Source of the DNA: Lathyrus oleraceus
Taxonomy: Eukaryota > Streptophyta > Magnoliopsida > Fabales > Fabaceae
NCBI RefSeq assembly: GCF_024323335.1
Contig: NC_066585.1
Location: forward strand, 182,546,294 to 182,610,293
Length of the DNA stretch: 64,000 nt
Direction of reading: 5' to 3'
The notes under the pieces were generated by a model that saw only the letters and a list, made by a program, of their open reading frames with translations, was not told the origin of the DNA and searched no databases. Made by a program: the position numbers and the translations under genes. This document shows positions 11,634 through 22,683 of the stretch, in pieces; within the stretch, counting starts at the first letter, position 1, and the number at the start of each line of letters is the position of its first letter.

Positions 11634-13027
11634 TGTTGGTGTAAGCCCTAGAGGGCAATACTTTTTTGTACTTATATCGAATTATTTATTAAGAATAAAA
11701 GGCATTTTCTTTATTAAGGTTGATTAATAAAGTTCCTAGAACAGATAGTCCGTTTAATGTATTAAGTGTGACTTAATCATGAGAACACATTAAACATAAA
11801 GACACTATTCTTAAAGTATCCGTAGTCGAGCTTTAGTGTGAAGTGGGATAACATTAAAGCATTAAGACTATTATGTTTGTAGACTGATGATCACATCTCA
11901 TGGATCATGGATAAAGAGTTATCAAGTCTTAAACATAGGTATGAATATTAAGAGTAATATTTATACCGGATTGACCCACTATGAGAATACTATATAGAAA
12001 GTTATGCAAAGTGTCATAAGTTATTCTCATGGTGATAATGGTGTATACCACTCTTCGACCTGAAACCACTATGGACCCTAGATGTAGAGCCGAGTGCTTT
12101 ATTGCTGATCCAACGTTGTCCGTAACTGGATAACCATAAAGACAGTTGATGGGTACTCCACGAAGCATGCTGAGGGACATGAGTGACCTAGATGGAATTT
12201 GCCCATCCTGCATAACAGGATAAATGTCTATGGGCCCAATATTGAACTGGACAAGGATGACACGGTTTATGCCTTGTGTTCAATATAGACATAAGGGAAA
12301 AAGGGTAATTATACACATAAGTATTATCACAGAAGGTTTTGTCAGATCACATGACATTTTCGTGTCTTGGGTAGCAGTGATGTGTTGCTAGATACCGCTC
12401 ACTGTTTATTATGTTAAATGCGTGATTTAATATAATTGTCAACGTCACGAAAACCTACAGGGTCACACACAAAGGACAGATTGATGAGAGATAGAGTAAC
12501 TAAGGAATACCGTAAGGTACGGTGCCTTTAAGTGAATTATAGAACATTGTAAGGTACGGTGTACTTGAGTAGAATACGAAATATGGTAAGGTACCATGGG
12601 CTTAAGTGATTTTGGGCATATTATAAGATATGGGCCAAAATACACTTAAGTGGGCTTTTAGCTTGAAGCCCACACAAGTGGTTCTATAAATAGAACCCTT
12701 GTGCAGAAGCATTTTTTTTGGCGGTTGCATTATTTTCGTTTTCTCACTCTCTCTCTCTCTCTCACTCAAAGCCTTCATTCGTACCAGCTAGCACTGAGAC
12801 TGAAGGAATCCGTTCATGTGGACTGAGTAGAGACGTTGTCATCGTTCAACGTTCGTGATCGCTCCGTGGATCTGCATCAAAGGTTTTGATCGTCACAAGA
12901 GATTTGCACCAAAGGTTTCGATCGTCACAAGAGGTAAATATTCTATCACTGATCATGACCATTCGTAAGGATCTCTAAAGGAGAAAATTTTAATTTCCGC
13001 TGCGTTTTGGACCGCAATTCTCCTTCA
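11634..13027 (+). repeat. 5' LTR of nested copia (complete, 1394 bp)
   Basis: Starts TGTTGGTGTAAG and ends CTCCTTCA one base before the primer site. CTATAAATAGAACC at 12684-12697 is a good TATA box, followed by a CT-repeat leader (CTCTCTCTCTCT near 12745). The 94-codon antisense frame at 11929-12213 is duplicated exactly in the other LTR and is an LTR shadow, not a gene. Confidence 0.92.
12684..12697 (+). promoter_or_regulatory. LTR promoter TATA box
   Basis: CTATAAATAGAACC lies about 340 bp before the LTR end. The matching region is absent from the truncated right LTR, so only the left LTR keeps a core promoter. Confidence 0.6.
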
Positions 13028-13028
13028 G

Positions 13029-13040
13029 TGGTATCAGAGC
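13029..13040 (+). promoter_or_regulatory. Primer binding site of nested copia (initiator tRNA-Met)
   Basis: TGGTATCAGAGC directly after the 5' LTR; the standard copia primer complement. Confidence 0.92.
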
Positions 13041-13565
13041 CACTTACGAAACCATGAATTGGATAGCTGTTTAATTTCTGTATTAATATGATTAAAAGAC
13101 AGAATGAATCAATTAATTAAACGGGTAATTAAATTTGGCATCATGAGTGTACGAGTTGGATGATTGATGTTGACTATGCTTCGGTACCGACATTAGTATG
13201 GTGATGCAGCGATACATCGATCGTCCATAGGTTACGCAATTGAGACCGATCAACTTATATATGATATAAGTAATCCTAATGCAAAGTACGGTATATGTGA
13301 TATACTGTTTCTGTTTCGTTCATTCAAACACTAAGTGGTTGTTTTCCTTTGAGCGATCAATGGTCATTTGCTTCGGAATCCGACATTAGTATGGTGAAGC
13401 AATGACCTGTTGATCAATCATACTGAATCAACAATCGAAGTGTGTTTGACGGTCTGAAATTGGCGCATTAGGGTTGGTGACGGCGCAAGGGTTGTGTCGT
13501 CAAGGAGTTGTGAATTTAGGGTTTTGGAACAGGTCTGTAGACTGTTTCAAAGTTCTGTTATTTTG

Positions 13566-13795
13566 GATGTGTAACGGTCGTAACAAGACGCGTGATGTTC
13601 GTAACAGGCCCATGACGGTCGTAACAAGCCTGTGACGGTCGTCACGTGCTTTGTGACGGTCGTCACACCCACAGATCCAAAATTCTAGGCGTTTCTGTTT
13701 TGGCCCCGTGACGGTCGTAACATATGCCTGTGACGGTCGTAACATGCTTGTGACCTGTGACGGTCGTAACATGCTTGTGACGGTCGTCACACTCA
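13566..13795 (+). repeat. Minisatellite with GTGACGGTCGTCAC core
   Basis: Eight copies of the 14-mer GTGACGGTCGT(A/C)AC occur at irregular spacing of roughly 20-50 bp. GTGAC and GTCAC at the ends of the 14-mer are mutually complementary, so each copy can form a small stem-loop. The CpG-rich core contrasts with the AT-rich surroundings. Confidence 0.85.
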
Positions 13796-14550
13796 CAGGG
13801 TCAGAATTCTTGGGGTTTCTGTTTTGTGACTGCGCAAGGGTTGTGTTGACGCAAGGGTTCTGTTTTGGAACCCCCGGCTAACTCTGCGTAGTGTGATCGG
13901 TCGCCGAAATTTAATTTGGTTTTAATTAATTAAAGGAATTAAAATTAATAATAATAATAATGTGTTTGTTATTATTGCCTTGTGGTGATCAGTTATGGCC
14001 TTAGTTGTCCTTTATTTTGTTTTGGGTTTTTAAATACGACCTGCGTGTCGTGCCTCTCCTTTTGATCTCTTAATGTAACTTCTTTTCTCATCTCAAACCC
14101 TCATATGTAAAACGAGTTTCTTCTGGAATGTAATGTTATGAAGAAAGAGAAGAAGACAATGTTATGAAGAAAGAGAAGAAGACAATGTTATGAAGAAAGA
14201 GAAGATTTCAATATCAAAGGAGGACAACCTTGAAGATCAAAGGAGGACAACCTTGAAGATCTTGCTTGGAGAAGCTTAGAGAAGAATTCAATATTAAAGG
14301 AGGACAACCTTGAAGATCTTGCTTGGAGAAGCTTAGATCGTTATTAGGTTAGCTTAGGTTCTCTCATTGGCTTGGGAGAACAATTGCGCTAGGGGCCATA
14401 ACTGTTTCATTGTGTATGTATGTTGATGCATGTGTATGTATGTTGATGCATGTGAATATATGTTGACGCATGTGAGAGACGATTTATATGATAAATAAGC
14501 CGGTGAGATCAGAACAATTGCAATTCCCTCAAATTAAATATTAAGTTTAT

Positions 14551-14890
14551 GCTTTCCAAGTTTTAACACTCATCAAGACTAGTATCGGATAATGTAGGTT
14601 TCGCCTACGCGAGGTGCATGATCTATATATTAGTAAGGTGCGATGGGATAATTGTAATATCCAACTGTTAAAACAATGGGTCAAACTTAACTAAACAAAT
14701 TATGAGAATATTATAAATGTTTGCTTTCCAAGTTTTAGCACTCATCAAGACTGGTATCGAATAATGTAGGTTTCGCCTACGCGAGGTGCAAGTTTTGTAT
14801 TAGTTAAGATGCGATGGGATAATTGTAATATCCAACTGCTAAAACGATGAGTCAAACTTAATTATAACTTTCTTATATATGTTTAGAAGC
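14551..14890 (+). repeat. Two tandem copies of about 171 bp in copia leader
   Basis: GCTTTCCAAGTTTTA at 14551 and again at 14722 opens two similar units. Each contains GTAGGTTTCGCCTACGCGAG, a short palindrome (GTAGG...CCTAC), and ends near AAACTTAA. Confidence 0.8.
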
Positions 14891-15204
14891 AAGAGTTGGG
14901 AATAATCCATATGATGGATTGGAATAAGGAGTTATTCACCCAACTGAAATTTTCGAGAGTTGTATGAGATACAATTGGAAGGAGTTCCTACCTAAATAAC
15001 CTAGTTTTGTGTAATCCGCCTACGCGGACTTAGAACGAAGTGAAATATGGATCTCGACCCACTAGAAAATCTTCCAACGGGATTTTCCGAATCAAATGAT
15101 GGGGGTCATTTGTTTTGAGTAAAATAGTGGGAGCATATTTGATTAAAGGCCTAATTAAATATGTCAATGATACTTTTATTTTCTTAATCCTTATGTAGAT
15201 AACC

Positions 15205-16057
15205 ATGACAGCAAACACCTCTAACAACATCTTGCGATCAATCCTTGACAAGGAAAAATTGTCTGGGACAAATTTTCTGGATTGGCACCGAAACCTGAGG
15301 ATTGTCCTCAAACATAATAGAAAGCTGTATGTCTTGGAGACACCTGTTCCTGAAGAGGAACCTCCTAGTTCTGCACCTAAGGCAGAAAGAGATGCTTATA
15401 AGAAGCATGTCGATGATGCCAATGAAACTGCTTGTCTCATGCTGGATGTCATGAACTCAGAGTTGCAAAAGCAACATGAGAACATGACAGCGTTCGATAT
15501 GATCGAACACATGAAGATGCTCTATCAAGAGCAAGCAAGGCATGAAAGGCTTGAAGTTTCAAAAGCCCTTTTTTCAAAGCAAGTTAGCTGAGGGAGCCCC
15601 TATAGGTCCCCATGTACTCAAGATGATTGGGTATGTGGAAAACATTGAGAGATTGGGTTTTCCCCTCGAAAAGGAACTTGCGACTGATTTGATCTTGCAA
15701 TCGTTGCCAGATAGTTTCAGTCAATTCGTCCTAAATTTCAATATGATTGATATGGACAAATCTCTTCCTGAACTGCTCGCCATGTTAAGAACTACCGAGC
15801 AGAATCTGAAGTCAAAAGGGAAGTCCATTCTGATGATCGGAAATGGAAAGAGACAGAACAAAAGGCCCACCAAGCAGGGTGATAAAGGGAAAGACAAGGA
15901 AGTTGCCAAACCCAGACCCACTATTGCTGCTTTGAAGCCTAGTGGAGGCATAGCAAAGGCAGGCACCTGCTTCCATTGCGGTAAGACCGGACACTGGAAG
16001 AGAAACTGCCCAAAGTACTTGGAAGATGACAAAATCTCCATTCACAGGAGAAGGTGA
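15205..16057 (+). pseudogene. Copia gag with zinc knuckle, one frameshift
   Basis: ATG at 15205 starts MTANTSNNILRSILDKEKLSG, a typical copia gag start, followed by the UBN2-like domain with NFLDWHRNLRIVLKHN. The frame ends at 15591, but the same protein continues in the frame that opens at 15542 (KLAEGAPIGPHVLKMIGY...), so one frameshift lies near 15580. The CCHC knuckle CFHCGKTGHWKRNC is at about 15967-16008. After KYLEDDK the sequence jumps to integrase; protease is gone. Confidence 0.88.
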
Positions 16058-16809
16058 AAGAGCTGATGATCTTTTGGCCCTCATACATACTGATGTATGT
16101 GGACCACTGAACATACCAGCCAGAGGAGGTTTTCAGTACTTCATTTACCGATGATTTCAGTAAATATGGTTATGTGTATCTAATGAAACTCAAATCGGAG
16201 TCCTTTGAAAAGTTCAAGGAATTCAAGAATGAAGTACAAAATCAACTAGGTAAGAATATTAAAACTCTTCGATCAGATCGAGGTGGTGAATATTTAAGCC
16301 TAGAGTTTGATGACCATCTGAAAGAGTATGGGATCCTATCCCAGCTTACTCCTCCTGGGACACCCCAATGGAATGGTGTATCTAAGAGAAGAAATCGAAC
16401 CCTGTTAGACATGGTCCGATCCATGATGAGTCACGCCGATCTTCCAAACTCCTTTTGGGGACATGCACTATTGACAACAGCTTACACACTTTACCGTGTT
16501 CCATCCAAAAAGGTTGAGAAGACACCATATGAGATATGGAGTGGTAAGAAACCACATATGTCTTACATGAAGATTTGGGGTTGCGAAGTTTATGTGAAAC
16601 GACAAATTTCAACTAAGCTTGAGCCCAAATCTGACAAATGCTTATTTGTGGGGTATCCTAAAGAAACAAGAGGGTATTACTTCTACAATCCTTCTGAGGG
16701 CAAAGTGTTTGTCGCTCGAACTGGAGTTTTCCTAGAAAAGGATTTTATTTCCAAAGGAACCAGTGGGAGGAAAGTAGAGCTTGAAGAATTCAAGAATCAC
16801 AAAGCATAG
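16040..16809 (+). pseudogene. Copia integrase, N-terminally deleted, catalytic Glu changed
   Basis: Reading starts in pieces at FTGEGERADDLL (16045 on) and becomes open from 16174. It holds the rve integrase core with LRSDRGGEY and QWNGVSKRRNRT. In copia integrases the residue before RRNR/RKNR is the third acidic residue (Glu) of the DDE triad; here it is Lys (codon AAG at about 16384), a G-to-A change. The protease, the HHCC zinc-binding domain and the pre-integrase linker that should lie between gag and this block are deleted. A +1 shift separates this frame from the RT frame at 16818. Confidence 0.85.
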
Positions 16810-16817
16810 ATACACCT

Positions 16818-18554
16818 ATGGAGGAATTAGAGCAGGAAACACAAGAAGTTGTGGAAGAGCAACCTGCTCAAGTAGAACAAGACCAGCGTAGGTCAAGCAG
16901 GATACGTCAACTACCTGAGAGATATGGATATCTCATAACTGATCAAGGTGATGTATTACTCATGGATCAAGATGAGCCTGTGACCTACCAAGAGGCCATA
17001 ACTGGTCCCGAGTCTGAGAAGTGGCTAGAAGCCATGAAATCTGAAATGGATTCCATGTACACAAACCAAGTTTGGACCTTGGTAGAACCTCCTGTAGGAG
17101 TTAACCCTATAGGATGCAAGTGGGTCTTCAAAAAGAAGACTGACATGGATGGTAAGGTACATACCTATAAGGCAAGACTGGTTGCAAAAGGATATAAACA
17201 AATTCATGGGATTGACTATGATGAAACCTTTTCACCAGTTGCAATGCTTAAATCTGTTCGGATTTTACTTGCTATCGCTGCATATCATGATTATGAAATA
17301 TGGCAGATGGATGTCAAAACTGCTTTCCTTAATGGAAATCTTCTCGAGGATGTGTACATGACACAACCTGAAGGATTTGACATACCAGAGGAAGCCCAAA
17401 AGATATGTAAGTTACAAAGATCAATCTATGGATTGAAGCAAGCTTCCAGAAGCTGGAATCTTCGTTTTGATGAAACAGTAAAACAGTATGGATTCATCAA
17501 GAACGAAGATGAGCCTTGTGTCTACAAGAAGATTAGTGGGAGCATGATCGTTTTCCTAGTATTATATGTAGATGACATATTACTCATTGGAAACGATATC
17601 CCTACCCTACAACAAGTAAAGTCTTGGTTGGGGAAATGCTTCTCTATGAAGGACCTAGGTGAAGCAGCCTATATATTAGGAATCAGAATCTATAGAGATA
17701 GATCACAAAAACTGCTTGGCCTAAGTCAGAGTACATACATAGACAAAGTGTTGAGACGCTTTAATATGCATGATTCCAAGAAAGGATTCATACCTATGCA
17801 ACATGGCCTGTGTCTATCAAAAACACAATCCCCTTTAACTAAGGAAGAAAGGGATCGCATGAATAAGATTACATATGCATCTGCAATAGGATCTATCATG
17901 TATGCCATGTTATGTACTCGACCAGATGTCTTGTATGCTTTAAGTGCAACGAGTAGGTACCAATCTGATCCTGGTGATGCTCACTGGGTAGCTGTCAAGA
18001 ATATCCTTAAGTATTTAAGAAGGACTAAGGACTCATTCTTGATATATGGAGGTCAGGAAGAGTTGGCTAAAATTGGATACACCGATGCTAGCTTCCAAAC
18101 AGATAAGGATGACTTTAGATCACAATCTGGTTATGTGTTTTGCTTAAACGGTGGCGCTGTGAGCTGGAAAAGTTCAAAGCAAGATACAGTTGCTGATTCT
18201 ACAACCGAGGCCGAGTATATTGCTGCCTCAAGTGCAGCAAAGGAAGCTGTTTGGATCAAAAAGTTCATTAGTGAACTTGGCATAGTTCATAGCATTGTGG
18301 ATCCCATTGGTCTCTACTGTGATAACAATGGTGCTATCGCACAAGCCAAGGAGCCTAGATCTCACCAACGATCCAAACACATACTTAGGCGTTATCATCT
18401 CATTCGAGAGATAATAGATAGAGGAGATGTGAAAATATGTAAAGTACCTACACTTGACAATATAGCTGACCCACTGACAAAGCCTCTTGCGCAGCAGAAG
18501 CATGATGGCTATACTAGATCAATGGGTATACGGGGTATGCCTGATTGGCTCTAG
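16818..18554 (+). CDS. Copia reverse transcriptase-RNase H, intact ORF
   Basis: This 578-codon open frame has the RVT_2 domain starting near residue 75 (QVWTLVEPPVGVNPIGCKW) with MDVKTAFLNG, YGLKQASRSW and the polymerase active site YVDD (LYVDDILLIG, around residue 250). RNase H occupies the C-terminus, with GYTDASF, STTEAEYIA and YCDNNGAI carrying its acidic residues. In an intact element this would be the C-terminal part of one gag-pol polyprotein; here it is cut off from the upstream frames by frameshifts. The internal ATG at 16818 is probably not a natural start. No stop interrupts it, which fits a recent insertion. Confidence 0.9.
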   Translation: MEELEQETQEVVEEQPAQVEQDQRRSSRIRQLPERYGYLITDQGDVLLMDQDEPVTYQEAITGPESEKWLEAMKSEMDSMYTNQVWTLVEPPVGVNPIGCKWVFKKKTDMDGKVHTYKARLVAKGYKQIHGIDYDETFSPVAMLKSVRILLAIAAYHDYEIWQMDVKTAFLNGNLLEDVYMTQPEGFDIPEEAQKICKLQRSIYGLKQASRSWNLRFDETVKQYGFIKNEDEPCVYKKISGSMIVFLVLYVDDILLIGNDIPTLQQVKSWLGKCFSMKDLGEAAYILGIRIYRDRSQKLLGLSQSTYIDKVLRRFNMHDSKKGFIPMQHGLCLSKTQSPLTKEERDRMNKITYASAIGSIMYAMLCTRPDVLYALSATSRYQSDPGDAHWVAVKNILKYLRRTKDSFLIYGGQEELAKIGYTDASFQTDKDDFRSQSGYVFCLNGGAVSWKSSKQDTVADSTTEAEYIAASSAAKEAVWIKKFISELGIVHSIVDPIGLYCDNNGAIAQAKEPRSHQRSKHILRRYHLIREIIDRGDVKICKVPTLDNIADPLTKPLAQQKHDGYTRSMGIRGMPDWL

Positions 18555-18556
18555 TG

Positions 18557-18568
18557 CTAGTGGGAGAT
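18557..18568 (+). promoter_or_regulatory. Polypurine tract of nested copia
   Basis: The purine-rich AGTGGGAGAT abuts the TGTTGGTG start of the 3' LTR and primes plus-strand synthesis in copia elements. Confidence 0.8.
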
Positions 18569-19510
18569 TGTTGGTGTAAGCCCTAGAGGCCAATACTTTT
18601 TGGTACTTGTATCGAATTATTTATTAATAATAAAAGGCATTTTCTTTATTATGGTTGATTAATAAAGTCCCTAGAACAGATAGTCCGTTTAATGTATTAA
18701 GTGTGACTTAATCATGAGAACACATTAAACATAAAGACACTATTCTTAAAGTATCCGTAGTCGAGCTTTAGTGTGAAGTGGGATAACATTAAAGCATTAA
18801 GACTATTATGTTTGTAGACTGATGATCACATCTCATGGATCATGGATAAAGAGTTATCAAGTCTTAAACATAGGTATGAATATTAAGAGTAATATTTATA
18901 CCGGATTGACCCACTATGAGAATACTATATAGAAAGTTATGCAAAGTGTCATAAGTTATTCTCATGGTGATAATGGTGTATACCACTCTTCGACCTGAAA
19001 CCACTATGGACCCTAGATGTAGAGCCGAGTGCTTTATTGCTGATCCAACGTTGTCCGTAACTGGATAACCATAAAGACAGTTGATGGGTACTCCACGAAG
19101 CATGCTGAGGGACATGAGTGACCTAGATGGAATTTGCCCATCCTGCATAACAGGATAAATGTCTATGGGCCCAATATTGAACTGGACAAGGATGACACGG
19201 TCTATGCCTTGTGTTCAATATAGACATAAGGGCAAAAGGGTAATTATACACATAAGTATTATCACAGAAGGTTTTGTCAGATCACATGATATTTTCGTGT
19301 CTTGGTTAGCAGTGATGTGTTGCTAGATACCGCTCACTGTTTATTATGTTAAATGCGTGATTTAATATAATTGCCAACGTCACGAAAACCTACAGGGTCA
19401 CACACAAAGGACGGATTGATGAGAGATAGAGTAACTAAGGAATACCGTAAGGTACGGTGCCTTTAAGTGAATTATAGAACATTGTAAGGTACGGTGTACT
19501 TGAGTAGAAT
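18569..19510 (+). repeat. 3' LTR of nested copia, truncated
   Basis: It matches 11634-12575 almost base for base, then stops after GGTGTACTTGAGTAGAAT. The next base belongs to SIRE integrase. The missing third includes the promoter end of the LTR. The antisense frame 18864-19148 is identical to that in the left LTR and is an LTR shadow. Confidence 0.92.
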
Positions 19511-22099
19511 AAACTTGAGTTAGTCAGAGGCCTACCTAAGCTAAAGTTCTCTTCAGATGCTCTTTGTGAGGCATGTCAGAAAGGAAAATTCTCTAAAACA
19601 AATTTCAAAAATAAAAATATTGTCTCCACCTCTAAACCTCTGGAACTTCTTCACATTGACTTGTTTGGACCTGTCAAAATAGCCTTTGTCAATGATAAAA
19701 AGTATGGGTTTGTCATTGTTGATGATTATAGTCGTTGGACATGGGTAAAATTCCTTAAACACAAGAATGAGTCAAACTCTGTGTTTACAAGTTTCTGCTC
19801 AAAAGTGCAAAATGAATTTGACTCTAAAACCATCAGAGTCAGAAGTGATCATGGTGGAGAATTTGAAACAATTTTTTTGAAGAACTTTTTGATTCTAATG
19901 GAATATCCCATGATTTCTCCTGTCCTAGAACTCCACAACAAAATGGAGTTGTAGAAAGGAAGAATATGACTCTTCAAGAAATGGCCAGAAATGGCTAGAA
20001 GCACTTATGGGCTGAAGCAGTGAACACATCATGTTATATTAAGAATAGAACCTCTATTAGACCTATTCTGGAGAAGACTCCTTATGAACTATGTAAGGGA
20101 AGGAAACCCAACATTTCCTACTTTCATCCTTTTGGTTGTTCTTGTTTTATCCTAAATACTAAAGATAATTTGAATAAGTTTGATTCTAAAGCACAAAAAT
20201 GTATTATGTTGGGATACTCAGAATGATCTAAAAGCTATAGAGTATATAATACAGAAACATTAATTGTGGAAGAATCAATACATGTCAGATCTGATGATAA
20301 GCTTGACTCTGAAAAGTCAAAGCTAGTTGAAAAATTTGCAGATTTGGAGATAACACTTGTAGGGTCTGACGGAAGAACTAAAGAACCTAAAGAAGCAGAA
20401 AAAGAAATGCTAGATGCACCTGAAAAGTCAATCAATCAAAAGAAATCAATAAATAAATAAATAAATTGTCTCTGAAGAATTGATTATGGGAAACATAGAC
20501 GAACCTGCCAGAACAAGATCAACCTTCAAAGATTCTAAAGAAACTCTTCTGGGACTAGTATCTCTAATAGATCCAACATCCTGTGAAGAAGCACTTCAAG
20601 ACAAAGAATGGGTTCTGAAAATGGAAGAAGAACTCGATCAATTTACAAAGAGCGATGTCTGGGATCTTGTACCGAAACCTAAGGGAACCCACGTGATCCG
20701 AACCAAATGGGTGTACATAAACAAACTGAATGAAAAGGGTGAAGTAGTCAGAAACAAAGCATGACTGGTGGCACAAGGTTATAGTTAACAAGAAGGTATT
20801 GACTACAATGAAACCTTTGCTCCAGTCGTCAGGTTAGAATCTATTCGTTTACTTGTATCTTTTGTTATAAATTACTCCATCAAACTATATCAGATGGATG
20901 CCAAAAGTGCGTTTCTAAATGAATATATTTCTGAAAAGGTATATGTTCATCAGCCTCCTGGTTTTGAAAACTCAAAATGTCTAGAACACGTTTTTAAACT
21001 GAAAAAATGTCTTTATGGTCTAAAACAAGCTCCCAGAGCTTAGTATGAAAGACTAAGTTCTTTCCTTCTGGAAAATGACTTTATCAGAGGCAAAGTTGAT
21101 TCTACACTCTTCTGTAAAAACATCAGAAATGACCTCATGATCTGTCAAATATATATTGATGACATAATTTTTGGTTCTGCTAACCCCTCTGTCTGTCAAG
21201 AATTTTTCTGAGCTAATGCAGGCTGAATTCAAATGAGTCTGATGCAAGAACTAAAATTATTTTTAGGAATACAAATAAATCAAACATAAAATGCTACTTA
21301 TGTTTATCAAAGAAAATACATAAAAGACATTTTGAAGAAGTTTGAAATGTCAGAAAGCAAACCAACAAAGACTCCTATGCACCCCACCTGCATTCTGGAG
21401 AAAGAAGAGGTAAGTCAAAAGGTTTATCAGAAACTCTATCGTGGTATGATAGGTTCTCTTCTCTATCTGATTGCTACACGTCTAGATATATTATTCAACA
21501 TTTGTCCATGTGCCAATTTCTAGTCAGATCTAAGGGAATCTCACCTAACTGTTGCTAAGAGAATCCTAAGGTATCTGAAAGGAACACCTAACCTGGGCCT
21601 GATGTATAAGAGAACATCAAAGTATATGCTTTCTGGGTATTATGATACAGATTACGCTGGGGACAGATTGGAACGCAAAAGCACATCTGGAAACTGTCAG
21701 TTTCTGGGAGGAAACCCTATCTTATGGGCTAGAAAAAGATAATCAACCATTGCACTCTCAACTGCATAAGCAAAATACATTTCAGCTTTATTATGCACCA
21801 CTCAGATGCTCTTGATGAAGAATCAGCTAGAGGGCCTTCAGATATATGAGAGTAACTTTCCTATCTTTTGTGACAATATTGCTGCCATATGTTTGAGTAA
21901 GAACCCTATTCTGCACTCCAGAGCGAAGAACGTAGAAATTAAACATTATTTTATTAGAGACTATGTTCAGAAAGGGGTTATAACTTTAAAATTCATTGAT
22001 ACAGACCACCAATGGGCTGACATATTCACAAAACCCCTAGCTGAAGATAGATTCTCCTTCATTTTGAAACATTTAAACATGGCAGAATGCCCAGAGTGA
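19511..22099 (+). pseudogene. SIRE integrase-RT-RNase H, many stops
   Basis: The region starts inside the integrase zinc-binding region (CEACQKGKFSKTNF), goes through the rve core (HIDLFGPVKIAF, RVRSDHGGEFE), then RVT_2 (DVWDLVPKPKGTHVIRTKW, MDAKSAFLNEY, the active site IYIDDIIFGS near 21149-21180, YGLKQAPRA) and RNase H (YCHTTQM-type region and ADIFTKPLAEDRF), ending NMAECPE at 22099. About ten in-frame stops, many of them TGG to TAG, CGA to TGA or CAA to TAA, plus a few frameshifts. It resumes after the nested copia with an estimated few hundred bp missing. Not functional. Confidence 0.88.
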
Positions 22100-22683
22100 T
22101 TCTAAACTTGTGCATTCCTCTGACGTGTCAAAATAGGCTCTAACTTAAATCGATTGTTGGCATCTGGTTCTTTTCTGATACTTCTACCGGTTAGATGTAA
22201 TTTGAATTAGAAACCCTTTGAATCAAAAATCTCTTAATATTCTTGATGTCAGAAACATCAACACGTGGCCTCTCTAGCGTCTGACCTTAAATCTTTTAGA
22301 CAACTGTCTAGCACAGAACTCAAGAACCAGACTGTTGAGATCTCCTCGAGCAGTGTGCATATTTTTGGGATAAGGCATCCATCATTAGATGCAATTAATT
22401 CTCCTCAAGCATGTCAACTCATAATTATGCGCTAATTAATTATGTTGTTTACTATTCTTTACTAACATTGTCGTTTTGCATGCCACTAATGAGTATATAT
22501 ACTTGTCACAACTCACACTTTCACACTTTTCACTCACAAACCTAAACAAGCCCTTGTGCTCAAACTCTCTCCAAGCATTTCAACATTATCAAGTTCATCA
22601 ACTTCCTTCGTCAACCTTCAACATATCTTCATCTTCTTCAAATAGATTCCTAACAACAACAGGTCTACAACTACTCCCAACAA

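Larger units (their letters stand above)
13041..15204 (+). other. Untranslated leader of nested copia, rich in tandem repeats
   Basis: A 2.2 kb leader between primer site and gag ATG without a credible ORF. It holds four repeat blocks: eight copies of a GTGACGGTCGT(A/C)AC motif (13566-13795), three copies of a 26-bp purine-rich unit (about 14126-14200) followed by AAGGAGGACAACCTTGAAGA repeats, three copies of a 20-bp unit with TGTATGTTGATGCATG (14414-14476), and a two-copy repeat of about 171 bp (14551 and 14722). Such leaders usually carry packaging and structural signals. Confidence 0.7.
11634..19510 (+). mobile_element. Young Ty1/copia element nested in SIRE pol, 3' LTR truncated
   Basis: The left LTR is 11634-13027 and the right LTR is 18569-19510, truncated. 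Both start TGTTGGTGTAAGCCCTAGAGG. Between them are a primer site (13029), a 2.2 kb repeat-rich leader, gag (15205), integrase (16050) and an intact RT-RNase H ORF (16818-18554), then the purine tract AGTGGGAGAT. By eye the LTRs differ at about a dozen of 940 positions, so the insertion is much younger than its SIRE host. Protease is deleted, integrase has a catalytic-site change, and the right LTR lacks its last roughly 450 bp. The copy cannot move on its own. Confidence 0.9.

Noticed and set aside
11929..12213. Identical 94-codon antisense ORFs at 11929-12213 and 18864-19148
   Set aside because: Each lies wholly inside an LTR of the same copia and is identical because the LTRs are; no domain and opposite to element transcription.
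15721..16114. Antisense ORFs over the copia gag (15721-16041, 15812-16114)
   Set aside because: They are shadows of the gag frame on the opposite strand, without domains.
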